64,000 nt of DNA from Saccharicrinis sp963677655 (lineage in GTDB: Bacteria > Bacteroidota > Bacteroidia > Bacteroidales > Marinilabiliaceae), in assembly GCA_963677655.1 (NCBI GenBank), contig OY782088.1. The stretch is one strand, 5' to 3'. Positions 30,111 through 38,681 of this stretch are shown in pieces; within the stretch, counting starts at the first letter, position 1; the number at the start of each line of letters is the position of its first letter. The notes under the pieces are model-generated. The model searched no databases and was not told the DNA's origin. It saw nothing but the letters and a program-made list of their open reading frames with translations. The translations under genes and the position numbers were made by a program.

Positions 30111-31460
30111 ATGAAGAAAATACTAATTGTCTTTTATGCCTTTTTATTTAGTGTAGGATCTTATGCTAAAACGAATTTCAACGAAATTACAGGTCAATCA
30201 GAAAATGATAGTATAGAATGTTTAAAGCATTATTCTATCTATGTATTAAATCTTAAAAAGAAAATGTATGATTATACTGTCGATTCATGGCGTTTTATGT
30301 TGGATCATTGTCCTGATGCAGGAACACGTTTGTATTCTGATGGAGTAAAACTCTATGATCATTATTATAAAGTAGCAAAAACAGAGGAACGTAAAAATGA
30401 GGTAGTAGATACTATAATGATGATTTATAATCAAAGAATAAAGTACTTTGGGAATCATACAAAATATCCAGAAGGATGGATTCGAGGACGAAAAGCTCTT
30501 GATCTTGTAAAATACAAAAGAGGAAACGTAGAGGCAATGAAAATGGCTTATGACGATTTTAAATTATCATTTGAATTATTGGGAAATAAATCTGAGGATG
30601 TGGTTTTGTATAATTGGTTAAAAACTTCATCAAGTTTATTTACTAATGGCAATGTAGAAGGAGCACAATTTTTAGATGATTTTTTAATTATATCCCAAGT
30701 TTTAGAAAGTCAAATTGCAAAAGCTGACGAAGTTCAAAAGTTAAAAAGGCAAAAAGTGAGAAATGAATGTGAAGAACTTCTGATTAAAAGTGGTGTTGGG
30801 GATTGTGCTACTATTGAACCATTTTTAAATGACCAATTTCTTGCTGATAGTAATAATTCTAACAACACAAGTCGAATTGTAAACTTACTTGATAATTTAG
30901 GCTGTACAAACTCAACTTTATATTATCAGGTTGTAGAAAAGAATTATGTGTTAAATCCTACTAGTGATGCAGCTCATCAGTTAGCTAAAATGTTTGTTAA
31001 AAAGCAAGAGTTTGAAAAAGCTCGTGAATATTATAATAAGGCTATTGATAATAGCATGCTGGAGGATCAAAAATCGGAATTGTTTTATGAGTTAGCGGTG
31101 TTGGAATTTGCTCACTTTAAAAATTTTCAACAAGCAAGAGATTTGGCAAGAAATGCAATAACGATAAAAGGGGATTGGGGTAAACCATATATGTTAATAG
31201 GAAGTATTTATGCCGCTGAAAGTAAAAAGTATGGGAAAGATGATTTTGAGCACTCAACAGTATATTGGACTGCTTTAGATAAGTTTAATAAAGCAAAGGA
31301 GTTGGATGAGGCTTGTCTTGAAGAAGCCAATAAGAATATTGCTTTGTATTCTAAATACCTTCCGGATAAAGAAACCGGTTTCTTTCATGGTTTAAATGAG
31401 GGGGAGATTTATACAGTTGGTTCCTGGATCAATGAAAGTACAAAAGTGAGATTTAGATAA
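30111..31460 (+). CDS. exported TPR-repeat protein
   Basis: The 449-aa protein has a signal peptide (about 1-19, ending SYAK) and a helical body. The clearest TPR units lie in the C-terminal half (about residues 285-390: HQLAKMFVKKQEFEKAREYYNKAI..., YELAVLEFAHFKNFQQARDLA..., then a third starting GKPYMLIGSIYAAES). This type is widespread in Bacteroidetes, probably periplasmic, acting in protein-protein contacts. No enzyme motif is seen. It is monocistronic, with a strong terminator directly after it. Confidence 0.8.
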   Translation: MKKILIVFYAFLFSVGSYAKTNFNEITGQSENDSIECLKHYSIYVLNLKKKMYDYTVDSWRFMLDHCPDAGTRLYSDGVKLYDHYYKVAKTEERKNEVVDTIMMIYNQRIKYFGNHTKYPEGWIRGRKALDLVKYKRGNVEAMKMAYDDFKLSFELLGNKSEDVVLYNWLKTSSSLFTNGNVEGAQFLDDFLIISQVLESQIAKADEVQKLKRQKVRNECEELLIKSGVGDCATIEPFLNDQFLADSNNSNNTSRIVNLLDNLGCTNSTLYYQVVEKNYVLNPTSDAAHQLAKMFVKKQEFEKAREYYNKAIDNSMLEDQKSELFYELAVLEFAHFKNFQQARDLARNAITIKGDWGKPYMLIGSIYAAESKKYGKDDFEHSTVYWTALDKFNKAKELDEACLEEANKNIALYSKYLPDKETGFFHGLNEGEIYTVGSWINESTKVRFR

Positions 31461-31462
31461 AT

Positions 31463-31497
31463 AAAAAAAAGGTTCCTAATAGGAACCTTTTTTTATT
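31463..31497. terminator. terminator between the TPR gene and rubrerythrin
   Basis: AAAGGTTCC and GGAACCTTT form a stem with a TAATA loop and A/T runs on both sides. It suits both converging transcripts. Confidence 0.9.
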
Positions 31498-32071
31498 AAT
31501 AATTTGTCTCTTTAATTTCAAAATATGATTGAGAATGTAGACAAGCCGGACAATTTTTAAGAGCTTTAGTTCCTTCGTGTAAGTAACCGCAGTTTCTACA
31601 TTTCCAGATTACTTTGTCTTCTCTTTCAAATACTTTTCCACTTTCTAAATTTTCATAAAGTGTACTGTAACGTTTTTCATGAGCTTCTTCAACCTTTGCA
31701 ATTAATTTAAAGGCAACAGCAACTTCTTTAAAACCTTCTTCTTCTGCAATTTTAGCAAACTCAGGATATAATTCAGTCCACTCTTCATTTTCACCTTCAG
31801 CAGATGCTTTTAAGTTTTCAAGAGTTGTTCCAATTTTTCCTGCAGGGTAAGAAGCTGTAATTTCAACCATTCCACCTTCTAGAAATTTGAAAAAACGTTT
31901 AGCGTGCTCTTTTTCATTTTCAGCAGTTTCTTCAAAGATGGCAGCAATTTGCTCAAGACCTTCTTTTTTAGCTTGTTTTGCAAAATAGTTATATCTCATA
32001 CGCGCTTGAGACTCCCCCGCAAAAGCTTTTAATAAATTTTGTTCAGTTTTTGTTCCTTTTAAACTATCCAT
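31496..32071 (-). CDS. rbr: rubrerythrin
   Basis: The 191-aa protein has an N-terminal diiron four-helix domain (Glu20, Glu53/His56 in ETAENEKEH, Glu128/His131 in VEEAHEKR). Its C-terminal rubredoxin domain carries Cys158, Cys161, Cys174 and Cys177. Rubrerythrin reduces H2O2 in anaerobes, complementing the AhpCF/OxyR system at 9676-12908. It is a single gene with its own terminator. Confidence 0.97.
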   Translation of the reverse strand: MDSLKGTKTEQNLLKAFAGESQARMRYNYFAKQAKKEGLEQIAAIFEETAENEKEHAKRFFKFLEGGMVEITASYPAGKIGTTLENLKASAEGENEEWTELYPEFAKIAEEEGFKEVAVAFKLIAKVEEAHEKRYSTLYENLESGKVFEREDKVIWKCRNCGYLHEGTKALKNCPACLHSQSYFEIKETNY

Positions 32072-32211
32072 GGTTATTCTATTTGTTTATTTTGCTTATT
32101 TAACAATGGGTTTGAATATACTAAAAATCTCCTCTGGTCGTAAAGGCTAGAGTTAATTTAGATTCTTTATGTATTAACATATATAGGTAGTTGTACTGAG
32201 TATTTAATGTA

Positions 32212-32243
32212 TAAAAAAAGGAGTCTGTATCAGACTCCTTTGT
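32212..32243 (-). terminator. dnaN terminator
   Basis: AAAGGAGTCTG and CAGACTCCTTT form an 11-bp stem with a TAT loop. On the minus strand a T tract follows, 23 nt after the dnaN stop. Confidence 0.9.
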
Positions 32244-32265
32244 ATATATTTTTTATGTAATGAAA

Positions 32266-33393
32266 TTATGCATTAATCATCATAGGCATTAATAACATTA
32301 ACTCATCTTCCGGACCATCTTTCTCTAAAGGAAGGAAGATTCCTGCTCTTGCCGGATCTGCTAATTCCATAACTACCTCTTCGGAAGATATATTGTCAAG
32401 AATTTCAGCTAAAAAAGCAGATTTAAAACCAATTTCAATTGATTCTCCATCATATTGACAGCTTAACTTCTCATATGCAGAAATAGAAAAGTCAATATCC
32501 TGAGCTGATACCATTAATTCATCTCCATCTATTGATAACTTAACAAGGTTACTTGCCTGGTTAGAGAATAATGAAACCCTTCCTAATGTATTAACAACAT
32601 CCTGACGGTTAATAATAATTTTATTTGGATTGTCCTGAGGAATAACAGCATTATAACTAGGGTAATTACCTTCAACTAAACGGCAAACTAATTTATGATT
32701 TTCCATTTGGAAGAAAGCATTTTTGTCATCAAATTCAATGCTAATATCACCATCTTCTTTTACAAGAACATTCTTTAAGAATGAAGCTGGTTTTTTAGGT
32801 AATATAAATGAAGAAGAGAATTCCGTAGTTGCATCAGTTCTTTGATAACGAACTAATTTGTGAGAATCACTGGCTACAAAAGTTAAATTCTCAGGAGACA
32901 TTTCAATTAGAATTCCATTCATTACTGGACGAAGTTCATCATCTGCAGTAGCAAATAAAGTTTTGTTAATACCTGATAAAACTAAAGACGCTGGTAATTG
33001 TAGTCTTGAAGATTTATCTGCATCAATTTGAGGGATTTCAGGGAACTCATCGCCACTTAATCCTACAACACTAAATTTACCTTTGTCAGTAACAATGTTT
33101 ACAGCCCTTGAATCTAAATCGATATCAATTGTAATAGGTTGTTCCGGGAATTTTTTTAATGTTTCAAGTAAAATTTTTGCTGGTAATGCAATAGCACCTT
33201 CACCTTCTGTATTGTCAAGATTCATGGATGTAACCATGGTAGATTCTAAATCAGAAGCTGTAATTGTTAATTTCCCGCTTTCTAATTCAAATAAGATATT
33301 TTCCAAAATAGGAATAGTACTCTTACTACTTACAACACGACTTACAGCCTGTAAATGATAAAGGAGTTCAGAACTTGAAACAACAAATTTCAT
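32266..33393 (-). CDS. dnaN: DNA polymerase III subunit beta (sliding clamp)
   Basis: The 375-aa protein has the three-domain clamp structure. It starts MKFVVSSSELLYHLQAVSRVVSSKSTIPIL and ends with the clamp C-terminus LMLLMPMMIN, which forms the partner-binding pocket edge. Length is normal. It is not next to dnaA or recF here, which is common in Bacteroidetes. It appears monocistronic. Confidence 0.97.
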   Translation of the reverse strand: MKFVVSSSELLYHLQAVSRVVSSKSTIPILENILFELESGKLTITASDLESTMVTSMNLDNTEGEGAIALPAKILLETLKKFPEQPITIDIDLDSRAVNIVTDKGKFSVVGLSGDEFPEIPQIDADKSSRLQLPASLVLSGINKTLFATADDELRPVMNGILIEMSPENLTFVASDSHKLVRYQRTDATTEFSSSFILPKKPASFLKNVLVKEDGDISIEFDDKNAFFQMENHKLVCRLVEGNYPSYNAVIPQDNPNKIIINRQDVVNTLGRVSLFSNQASNLVKLSIDGDELMVSAQDIDFSISAYEKLSCQYDGESIEIGFKSAFLAEILDNISSEEVVMELADPARAGIFLPLEKDGPEDELMLLMPMMINA

Positions 33394-33543
33394 TGTATTA
33401 CAATTTAAAATTTTACTTTCATTAAATATTAATCTTGGTAATAATAAGCTAAATCTTTGATTAAACCAAAATAATAAATATGTAGTTATTACAAATTAAT
33501 AAACAGGGTTTGTAATCAGAGATTTATATATACCAAATATATC

Positions 33544-33565
33544 AAAAAACTGTTGTTTAAAACAG
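33544..33565 (-). terminator. gldG terminator candidate
   Basis: On the minus strand CTGTT pairs with AACAG around a 6-nt loop and is followed by T6, 30 nt after the gldG stop. The stem is short. Confidence 0.5.
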
Positions 33566-33594
33566 ACTTAAACCAATAAAAAATTCATTTAAAT

Positions 33595-35289
33595 CTATTT
33601 TGTGTATGCCATTTTTCTATAGATGAAAACAAGTATTGCTATTAAGAAAATGTATAATAACGGGAGCAATAAATTTATAAGTTTCCATTTAAAGGATTCA
33701 TTAGAAACTTTATTCTTATCTAATAATCTTAGCGTATAGCTTCTTGCTCTTAACTCCATCCACCCTTCATCATCACACAAATAATTTACTGCATTTAAAA
33801 TAAAATCCTTGTTGCCAAAATCTTCTTTGGTTAGTTCGTCGTAACCTAATGGGAGTACTTGTGGATTTGTGTTTTTAAACCTGACTTTGTTCTTGATTAA
33901 ATCACCGTCTGCAACAAATACCATTTTTGTTGGAATACTTTCCGATTTTATTTTTTTTGAGTCAATATTTATTCCTTTCGGAACCATTCTGTTTTCGAAT
34001 ACAGATGGGAATACACCTTCTTCAATTACAGCAACAGGTAAATGTGATTGATTAAATTCTTTCTGAACAGGTTTTTCATTAACGAAATTAAGTGATACAA
34101 AAACAGGTATTTGATCAGATTTAGTATACCTAGAAGTTTGTAAAAGTATATCTCTTTTTAAAGGTAGTTGACTATTTACTGTATCAATAGAACTAACAAA
34201 TTCACCTTTTACTACATTCACATTTTTAGAAATCGAATGTTGGGGTAGAGGTGTTAATAATGGATTGTACAACCAGGGTGCAGGTACAATTTTAGGTTTA
34301 TTACCATCAGAAACAGTAACCGGAATCATTGATGCTTGCACATCTTGCAATAAAACAGGGTTGATTCTGATTCCATATTTAAATAGCTGATCATCTAAAT
34401 TAATATCGCTATACAATCCGATTGTTTCGCTAGTCTTTCTTAAACTATCCACAGTAATGTTTACAGCATCAACCAGCCAAAGGATTTTACCCCCGTTCAT
34501 TACATATTGATCTATAATAAACTTATCGCTCTCAGAGAATTTCTTTTGAGGTTTGGCAATAATGATAGCTTTATATGGGTTTAATATTGTAGGATCAGAT
34601 CCTAATACACCTCTGTCAACCTGGTAATATTGTGAAAGATGATCAGTAATATCTAATACGTCTAACTCATCTAATTCTCCATGTCCTTCCAAAAAGGCTA
34701 TTTTAATTTTCTCATCTAAGGTTAATCTTCTGACTGCATCTGTAAATTTATATTCCAGACTTTCAATTGATTTATTAAGGTTTTCTGCGCCTGAATAACC
34801 TTTGATGTTTTCTAAAAGATTTATTGGTAACTGATAATCATTGAAATTTACAACAGCATAAGGGTAAACGTACGAAGTGGAATTCCTGCCGTCTTCTTTT
34901 TTCTCAAAAACACTTTGCGGACTAAGGTTTAACTTTTTTAGTTCTTCCTGAATCTTCTTTTTCTCATTTATACCTCCTGATGAAGGATCAACGAAAGTAT
35001 AACTGATGTTATTTCCGCCATAAACCTTTAATTCATTAAGAAGCTCATAAGTTGCTTTTGAAAGTTTTTTAAAACCAATATTTAAATCTCCTTCCAGGTA
35101 AACTGTTATATTGATATCTTCTTTTAAGTGCTCAAAGAGATTTTTTGTGTTGTTGGAAAGAGAGTATTTTTTTTCACTTGTTAAATCCAATCTGAAAAAC
35201 CAATCAGAAGCTATATAGTTAATTCCAATAATAGCAATAATAAGTATTATTGATTGACGTAATATTTTATGCTTAATATTTTTAGACAT
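33595..35289 (-). CDS. gldG: gliding motility-associated ABC transporter auxiliary protein GldG
   Basis: The 564-aa protein has an N-terminal membrane anchor (about 10-30), a large periplasmic ABC-2-type auxiliary domain with AFLEGHGE and VDAVN blocks, and a C-terminal TM segment (LLLPLLYIFLIAILVFIYR). It matches GldG, which works with GldF and GldA in an ABC transporter linked to gliding and surface export. It follows gldF after 6 bp, so the two form an operon. gldA is not adjacent. Confidence 0.92.
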   Translation of the reverse strand: MSKNIKHKILRQSIILIIAIIGINYIASDWFFRLDLTSEKKYSLSNNTKNLFEHLKEDINITVYLEGDLNIGFKKLSKATYELLNELKVYGGNNISYTFVDPSSGGINEKKKIQEELKKLNLSPQSVFEKKEDGRNSTSYVYPYAVVNFNDYQLPINLLENIKGYSGAENLNKSIESLEYKFTDAVRRLTLDEKIKIAFLEGHGELDELDVLDITDHLSQYYQVDRGVLGSDPTILNPYKAIIIAKPQKKFSESDKFIIDQYVMNGGKILWLVDAVNITVDSLRKTSETIGLYSDINLDDQLFKYGIRINPVLLQDVQASMIPVTVSDGNKPKIVPAPWLYNPLLTPLPQHSISKNVNVVKGEFVSSIDTVNSQLPLKRDILLQTSRYTKSDQIPVFVSLNFVNEKPVQKEFNQSHLPVAVIEEGVFPSVFENRMVPKGINIDSKKIKSESIPTKMVFVADGDLIKNKVRFKNTNPQVLPLGYDELTKEDFGNKDFILNAVNYLCDDEGWMELRARSYTLRLLDKNKVSNESFKWKLINLLLPLLYIFLIAILVFIYRKMAYTK

Positions 35290-35295
35290 AACAGA

Positions 35296-36027
35296 TTACC
35301 ATTTTTTGCTGATTAAAATAAGGCGTGTAGCGTAAATAAATATTGATATTGCACTCAAGAAATATAATATATCTCTTGAATCAATAACTCCTCTGCTAAT
35401 GGATTGATAATGATCATCAATACCCATAAATACAATTGATGATTTAAGTTGATTTGAACTTATGATTTCAGATAAAGATTCAAATCCATAATAAATTATA
35501 AAGGATAACAGAACAGCTAATACAAAGCTTACTATCTGGTTGTCTGATAACGAAGAACAAAAAGTTCCAATGGCTACATAGATGGCAGCTAAAAAGAAAA
35601 GGCCAATAAATGATCCCCAGGTTCCTCCATAATCAATATTTCCAACCGGATTACCTAATTGAATAACAGAATAAAAGTAAATTAGTGTGGGTATTAAACT
35701 AATAACAACCAGACTTACCCCGGCAAAATATTTGGCTAAAACAATTTGTAGTTCGCTAATTGGTCTGGTGTATAAAAGTTCTATTGTTCCGGTTCTTTTT
35801 TCTTCTGCAAATAACCTCATGGTAACAGCTGGTACCAGGAATAAATATAACCATGGTGCCAAATAGAACAAGGATTCTAAAGTGGCATATCCTCCAAATA
35901 AAATATTCATTTGGCCGGGTATTACCCACAAAAATAATCCTGTAATGATGATGAAAACTCCAATAACTAAATATCCTGTAAGGCTACTGAAGAATGATGC
36001 TATTTCTTTTTTATATAAACTCCACAT
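35296..36027 (-). CDS. gldF: gliding motility-associated ABC transporter permease GldF
   Basis: The 243-aa membrane protein has about six TM segments and the ABC-2 permease features MRLFAEEKRTGTIELLYTRPISELQIVLAKY. It sits immediately before gldG, the standard gldFG order. It lies 57 bp downstream of lpxB on the same strand, so a longer surE-lpxB-gldFG transcript is possible. Confidence 0.93.
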   Translation of the reverse strand: MWSLYKKEIASFFSSLTGYLVIGVFIIITGLFLWVIPGQMNILFGGYATLESLFYLAPWLYLFLVPAVTMRLFAEEKRTGTIELLYTRPISELQIVLAKYFAGVSLVVISLIPTLIYFYSVIQLGNPVGNIDYGGTWGSFIGLFFLAAIYVAIGTFCSSLSDNQIVSFVLAVLLSFIIYYGFESLSEIISSNQLKSSIVFMGIDDHYQSISRGVIDSRDILYFLSAISIFIYATRLILISKKW

Positions 36028-36084
36028 GTAAATTAATATTTAGTGTAGTGTAAATCAGACTTATGTTTTGTATCTAATAATCTA

Positions 36085-37218
36085 TTATGATAATTTCAAT
36101 GACTGAACCATTAGTTTTGCAGCCCTGTCACTGGTTCCCGGTTTACCCATAATTTTATGCAGCTGATTGTAATTATTAAAAATATTGATTCTATAATCCT
36201 GGTTGTTTAATAATTTGTCCAACTCGTTTTTAACGTTGTTTTCATTTAAATCATCCTGAATAATTTCTTTTACAGCCTCTTTATTTACAATCAGGTTTAC
36301 CAGAGATATGTATTTAACTTTAAGAACAAAGCGTTTTACAAATTTTGTTATTGTTTTTCCTCCCCACATTTTATAGCAAACAACCTGCGGGCAATCTAAT
36401 AATGCTGTCTCAAGTGTTGCTGTACCTGAAGTTACTAAAGCGCCATGGGCTTGTTGAACCAGTTCATAAGTTTCATTAAAAACAACTTTCACATCCAAAT
36501 CTTCAATAAAGGGAATATATTCTCTGATGGTAAAAGATGGTGCTCCTGCAATTACAAACTGATAATCAGGAAAATGTTTTATGGTGCTTAACATTACCGG
36601 AAGTACATTATTTAGTTCTTGTTGTCTTGAACCTGCTAATAATGCAACAATTGGTCTGTTGTCCAGATTATTTCTTTGTTTAAATGTTTCCAGATCTTCA
36701 TCTTTATGAGGCCTGTTATCAATGGCATCCAGAACCGGATTACCTACATAATCAATCGGAACATTATGATTTTTATAAAAGTCAGTTTCAAAAGGAAGAA
36801 TGGTATACATTTTATCCACAAAGGCTTTTATTTTTTTTACTCTTCCGGTTTTCCAGGCCCATATTTTAGGAGATATATAATAATATACTTTAATACCTTT
36901 TTTATGAGCAAATTCGGCCATTCGTAAGTTGAAGCCAGGATAATCTACTAATATTAAAACATCCGGATTATAATCAATAAGATCAGACTTACATAGCTTG
37001 AAGTTGGCCTTAATCTTTTTTAGGTTAACGATAACCTCTTTAATTCCCATAAAAGCAGTCTCGTTATAATGACGAACCATTTCTCCACCAACTTTCTTCA
37101 TTAAATCACCACCCCAGAATCTAAAATCACATTCTTTGTCTTCTTTAATTAAAGATTTCATAAGGTTTGAAGCATGTAAATCACCAGAGGGTTCTCCTGC
37201 TATTATGTAGTATTTCAT
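36085..37218 (-). CDS. lpxB: lipid-A-disaccharide synthase
   Basis: The 377-aa glycosyltransferase (GT19) condenses UDP-diacylglucosamine and lipid X into the lipid A disaccharide. It has the start YYIIAGEPSGDLHASNLM, the SPKIWAWKTGRVKKIK block, and the donor-site GTATLETALLDCPQVVCYKM block. Length is normal. It is downstream of surE and a small membrane protein, a cluster common in Bacteroidetes. Confidence 0.96.
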   Translation of the reverse strand: MKYYIIAGEPSGDLHASNLMKSLIKEDKECDFRFWGGDLMKKVGGEMVRHYNETAFMGIKEVIVNLKKIKANFKLCKSDLIDYNPDVLILVDYPGFNLRMAEFAHKKGIKVYYYISPKIWAWKTGRVKKIKAFVDKMYTILPFETDFYKNHNVPIDYVGNPVLDAIDNRPHKDEDLETFKQRNNLDNRPIVALLAGSRQQELNNVLPVMLSTIKHFPDYQFVIAGAPSFTIREYIPFIEDLDVKVVFNETYELVQQAHGALVTSGTATLETALLDCPQVVCYKMWGGKTITKFVKRFVLKVKYISLVNLIVNKEAVKEIIQDDLNENNVKNELDKLLNNQDYRINIFNNYNQLHKIMGKPGTSDRAAKLMVQSLKLS

Positions 37219-37342
37219 GTGTTTTAATTAGTATAAAGACGAAAGACTGATAAATATTGCTGCTACCAGCTTTTATATTATTCTTTCTGATGTGGTTGTT
37301 TATATTATCTTGTTTAATAAATAGTTAAATAAAATGAAAGAA

Positions 37343-37639
37343 TTATAAAACAAATCTCAATATAATTACAGCAACAGCATAGATTAAGGTTGCCGTAACA
37401 ATTCCTCTTGCTGCAAGTAAGCGGTCAAGTTTAATAGCTATCAGGAATACAATTAGATTAGGTAGTACGCTAATGCTTAAAAGTTTTGTAAAACCATGTG
37501 CTTCCATTAAACCTGTTACAAATTCATTTAAGCTAAGAGAATTTCCAAAACGGAAATAAAAGATTAACCATGAGGTGATAACAGGTAAAATAAGTCCAAT
37601 AATTAATCCGATATATAATTTATTGCATTTACAAGGCAT
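37343..37639 (-). CDS. small membrane protein, 98 aa
   Basis: Three hydrophobic segments (about 10-28, 52-68 and 77-97) mark an inner-membrane protein that begins MPCKCNKLYIG. I do not recognise a family. Its start overlaps the end of surE by 11 nt and lpxB follows after 124 bp, so it is translationally coupled to surE. The position within a surE-lpxB cluster suggests an envelope role; this is inference. Confidence 0.8.
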   Translation of the reverse strand: MPCKCNKLYIGLIIGLILPVITSWLIFYFRFGNSLSLNEFVTGLMEAHGFTKLLSISVLPNLIVFLIAIKLDRLLAARGIVTATLIYAVAVIILRFVL

Positions 37640-38396
37640 AACTTATTTCATTATTTAGAGTATCAAAATCTGTAATATCTATTTTACAAGGAACAACTGT
37701 TGCAAAATTATTTTCTAAATAATATTCGTCATTATCTTTTGCATCAGGTTCAAAGTTTTTAAAATGACCGGTAAGCCAATAATACTTTTCGCCTCTTGGA
37801 TCTTCTCTTTCTACAAATTCTTCAACCCATTTACCTTTTGCTTGTCGGCAATGTTTGATTCCGGATATTTTTTTTGAATCAGGAATGTTAACATTTAAAA
37901 AGGTGCCTTTTGCCATTCCTTTTTTTAATATTTCTGCAACAACAGATTTTACAACATTGGTGCTTTCGCTAAAATCTGCATCCGGGTCATGATTTAATAG
38001 TGAAAATCCAATAGAAGGCACTTCATTAAGGCATCCTTCTCTTGCTGCCCCTAATGTTCCTGAATAATGCACGCTTATTGAACTGTTGGTTCCATGATTA
38101 ATTCCGGACACAATTAAGTCTGGTTTTTGCTTTAATATAAAATGCAATGCAATTTTTACGCAATCAGCAGGAGTTCCATTGGTTTGATAGTAATGAATTC
38201 CATCTTCTACTCCTTTGTCTTTTAATCGTAAAGGCTCTTTTACTGTAATGGCGTGCGACATCGCTGAGAATGATTTATCTGCAGCAACAACAATCACTTT
38301 GCCAAATTCTTTTAATGTGTCTGCTAAGGTCAATATTCCTTTAGCATGAATTCCATCGTCGTTTGTTACAAGTATTACCGGTTTATCTTTGCTCAC
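37629..38396 (-). CDS. surE: 5'/3'-nucleotidase SurE
   Basis: The 255-aa metal-dependent phosphatase has the start VTNDDGIHAKGI with the metal-binding Asp pair, and the SGINHGTN motif. It removes phosphate from nucleoside monophosphates in stationary phase. The start is a GTG at 38396; there is no upstream ATG before the TNDDG motif. It overlaps the small membrane protein by 11 nt. A -7 box TATATTTG lies at 38424-38431. Confidence 0.95.
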   Translation of the reverse strand: MSKDKPVILVTNDDGIHAKGILTLADTLKEFGKVIVVAADKSFSAMSHAITVKEPLRLKDKGVEDGIHYYQTNGTPADCVKIALHFILKQKPDLIVSGINHGTNSSISVHYSGTLGAAREGCLNEVPSIGFSLLNHDPDADFSESTNVVKSVVAEILKKGMAKGTFLNVNIPDSKKISGIKHCRQAKGKWVEEFVEREDPRGEKYYWLTGHFKNFEPDAKDNDEYYLENNFATVVPCKIDITDFDTLNNEISYAL

Positions 38397-38423
38397 GATA
38401 GTGTTGATTTTTTATTTTGAATT

Positions 38424-38431
38424 CAAATATA
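38424..38431 (-). promoter_or_regulatory. -7 promoter box of surE
   Basis: TATATTTG on the minus strand, 27 bp before the GTG start. No clear -33 box is seen. Confidence 0.55.
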
Positions 38432-38590
38432 GATAGTCTTTCTTAGAAATTTGAAAATAATGTACAAAAAGCTATTTCATTATGAGGCATTTGATTTTTT
38501 TTTCTATGAAGATTCAGTGTTCACAAAATTTATACCATAGAACATATCATCTTTAATTCACAAAAATTCGGTACTTGAAATCAAAATAAT

Positions 38591-38598
38591 TACTTTTG
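38591..38598 (+). promoter_or_regulatory. -7 promoter box of pheT
   Basis: TACTTTTG matches TAnnTTTG, 83 bp before the ATG at 38682. A -33 box is not clear. Confidence 0.55.
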
Positions 38599-38681
38599 TT
38601 GGCTCAAATTAATATTCTATTATAGAATGTATTTTTGAATAAGTATATTCCTTGTTAAAGGTTAAATCAAAAACATTACAA

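Noticed and set aside
38652..38681. TTG start of pheT ten codons before the ATG
   Set aside because: The conserved PheT start is MQISYNWL at 38682.
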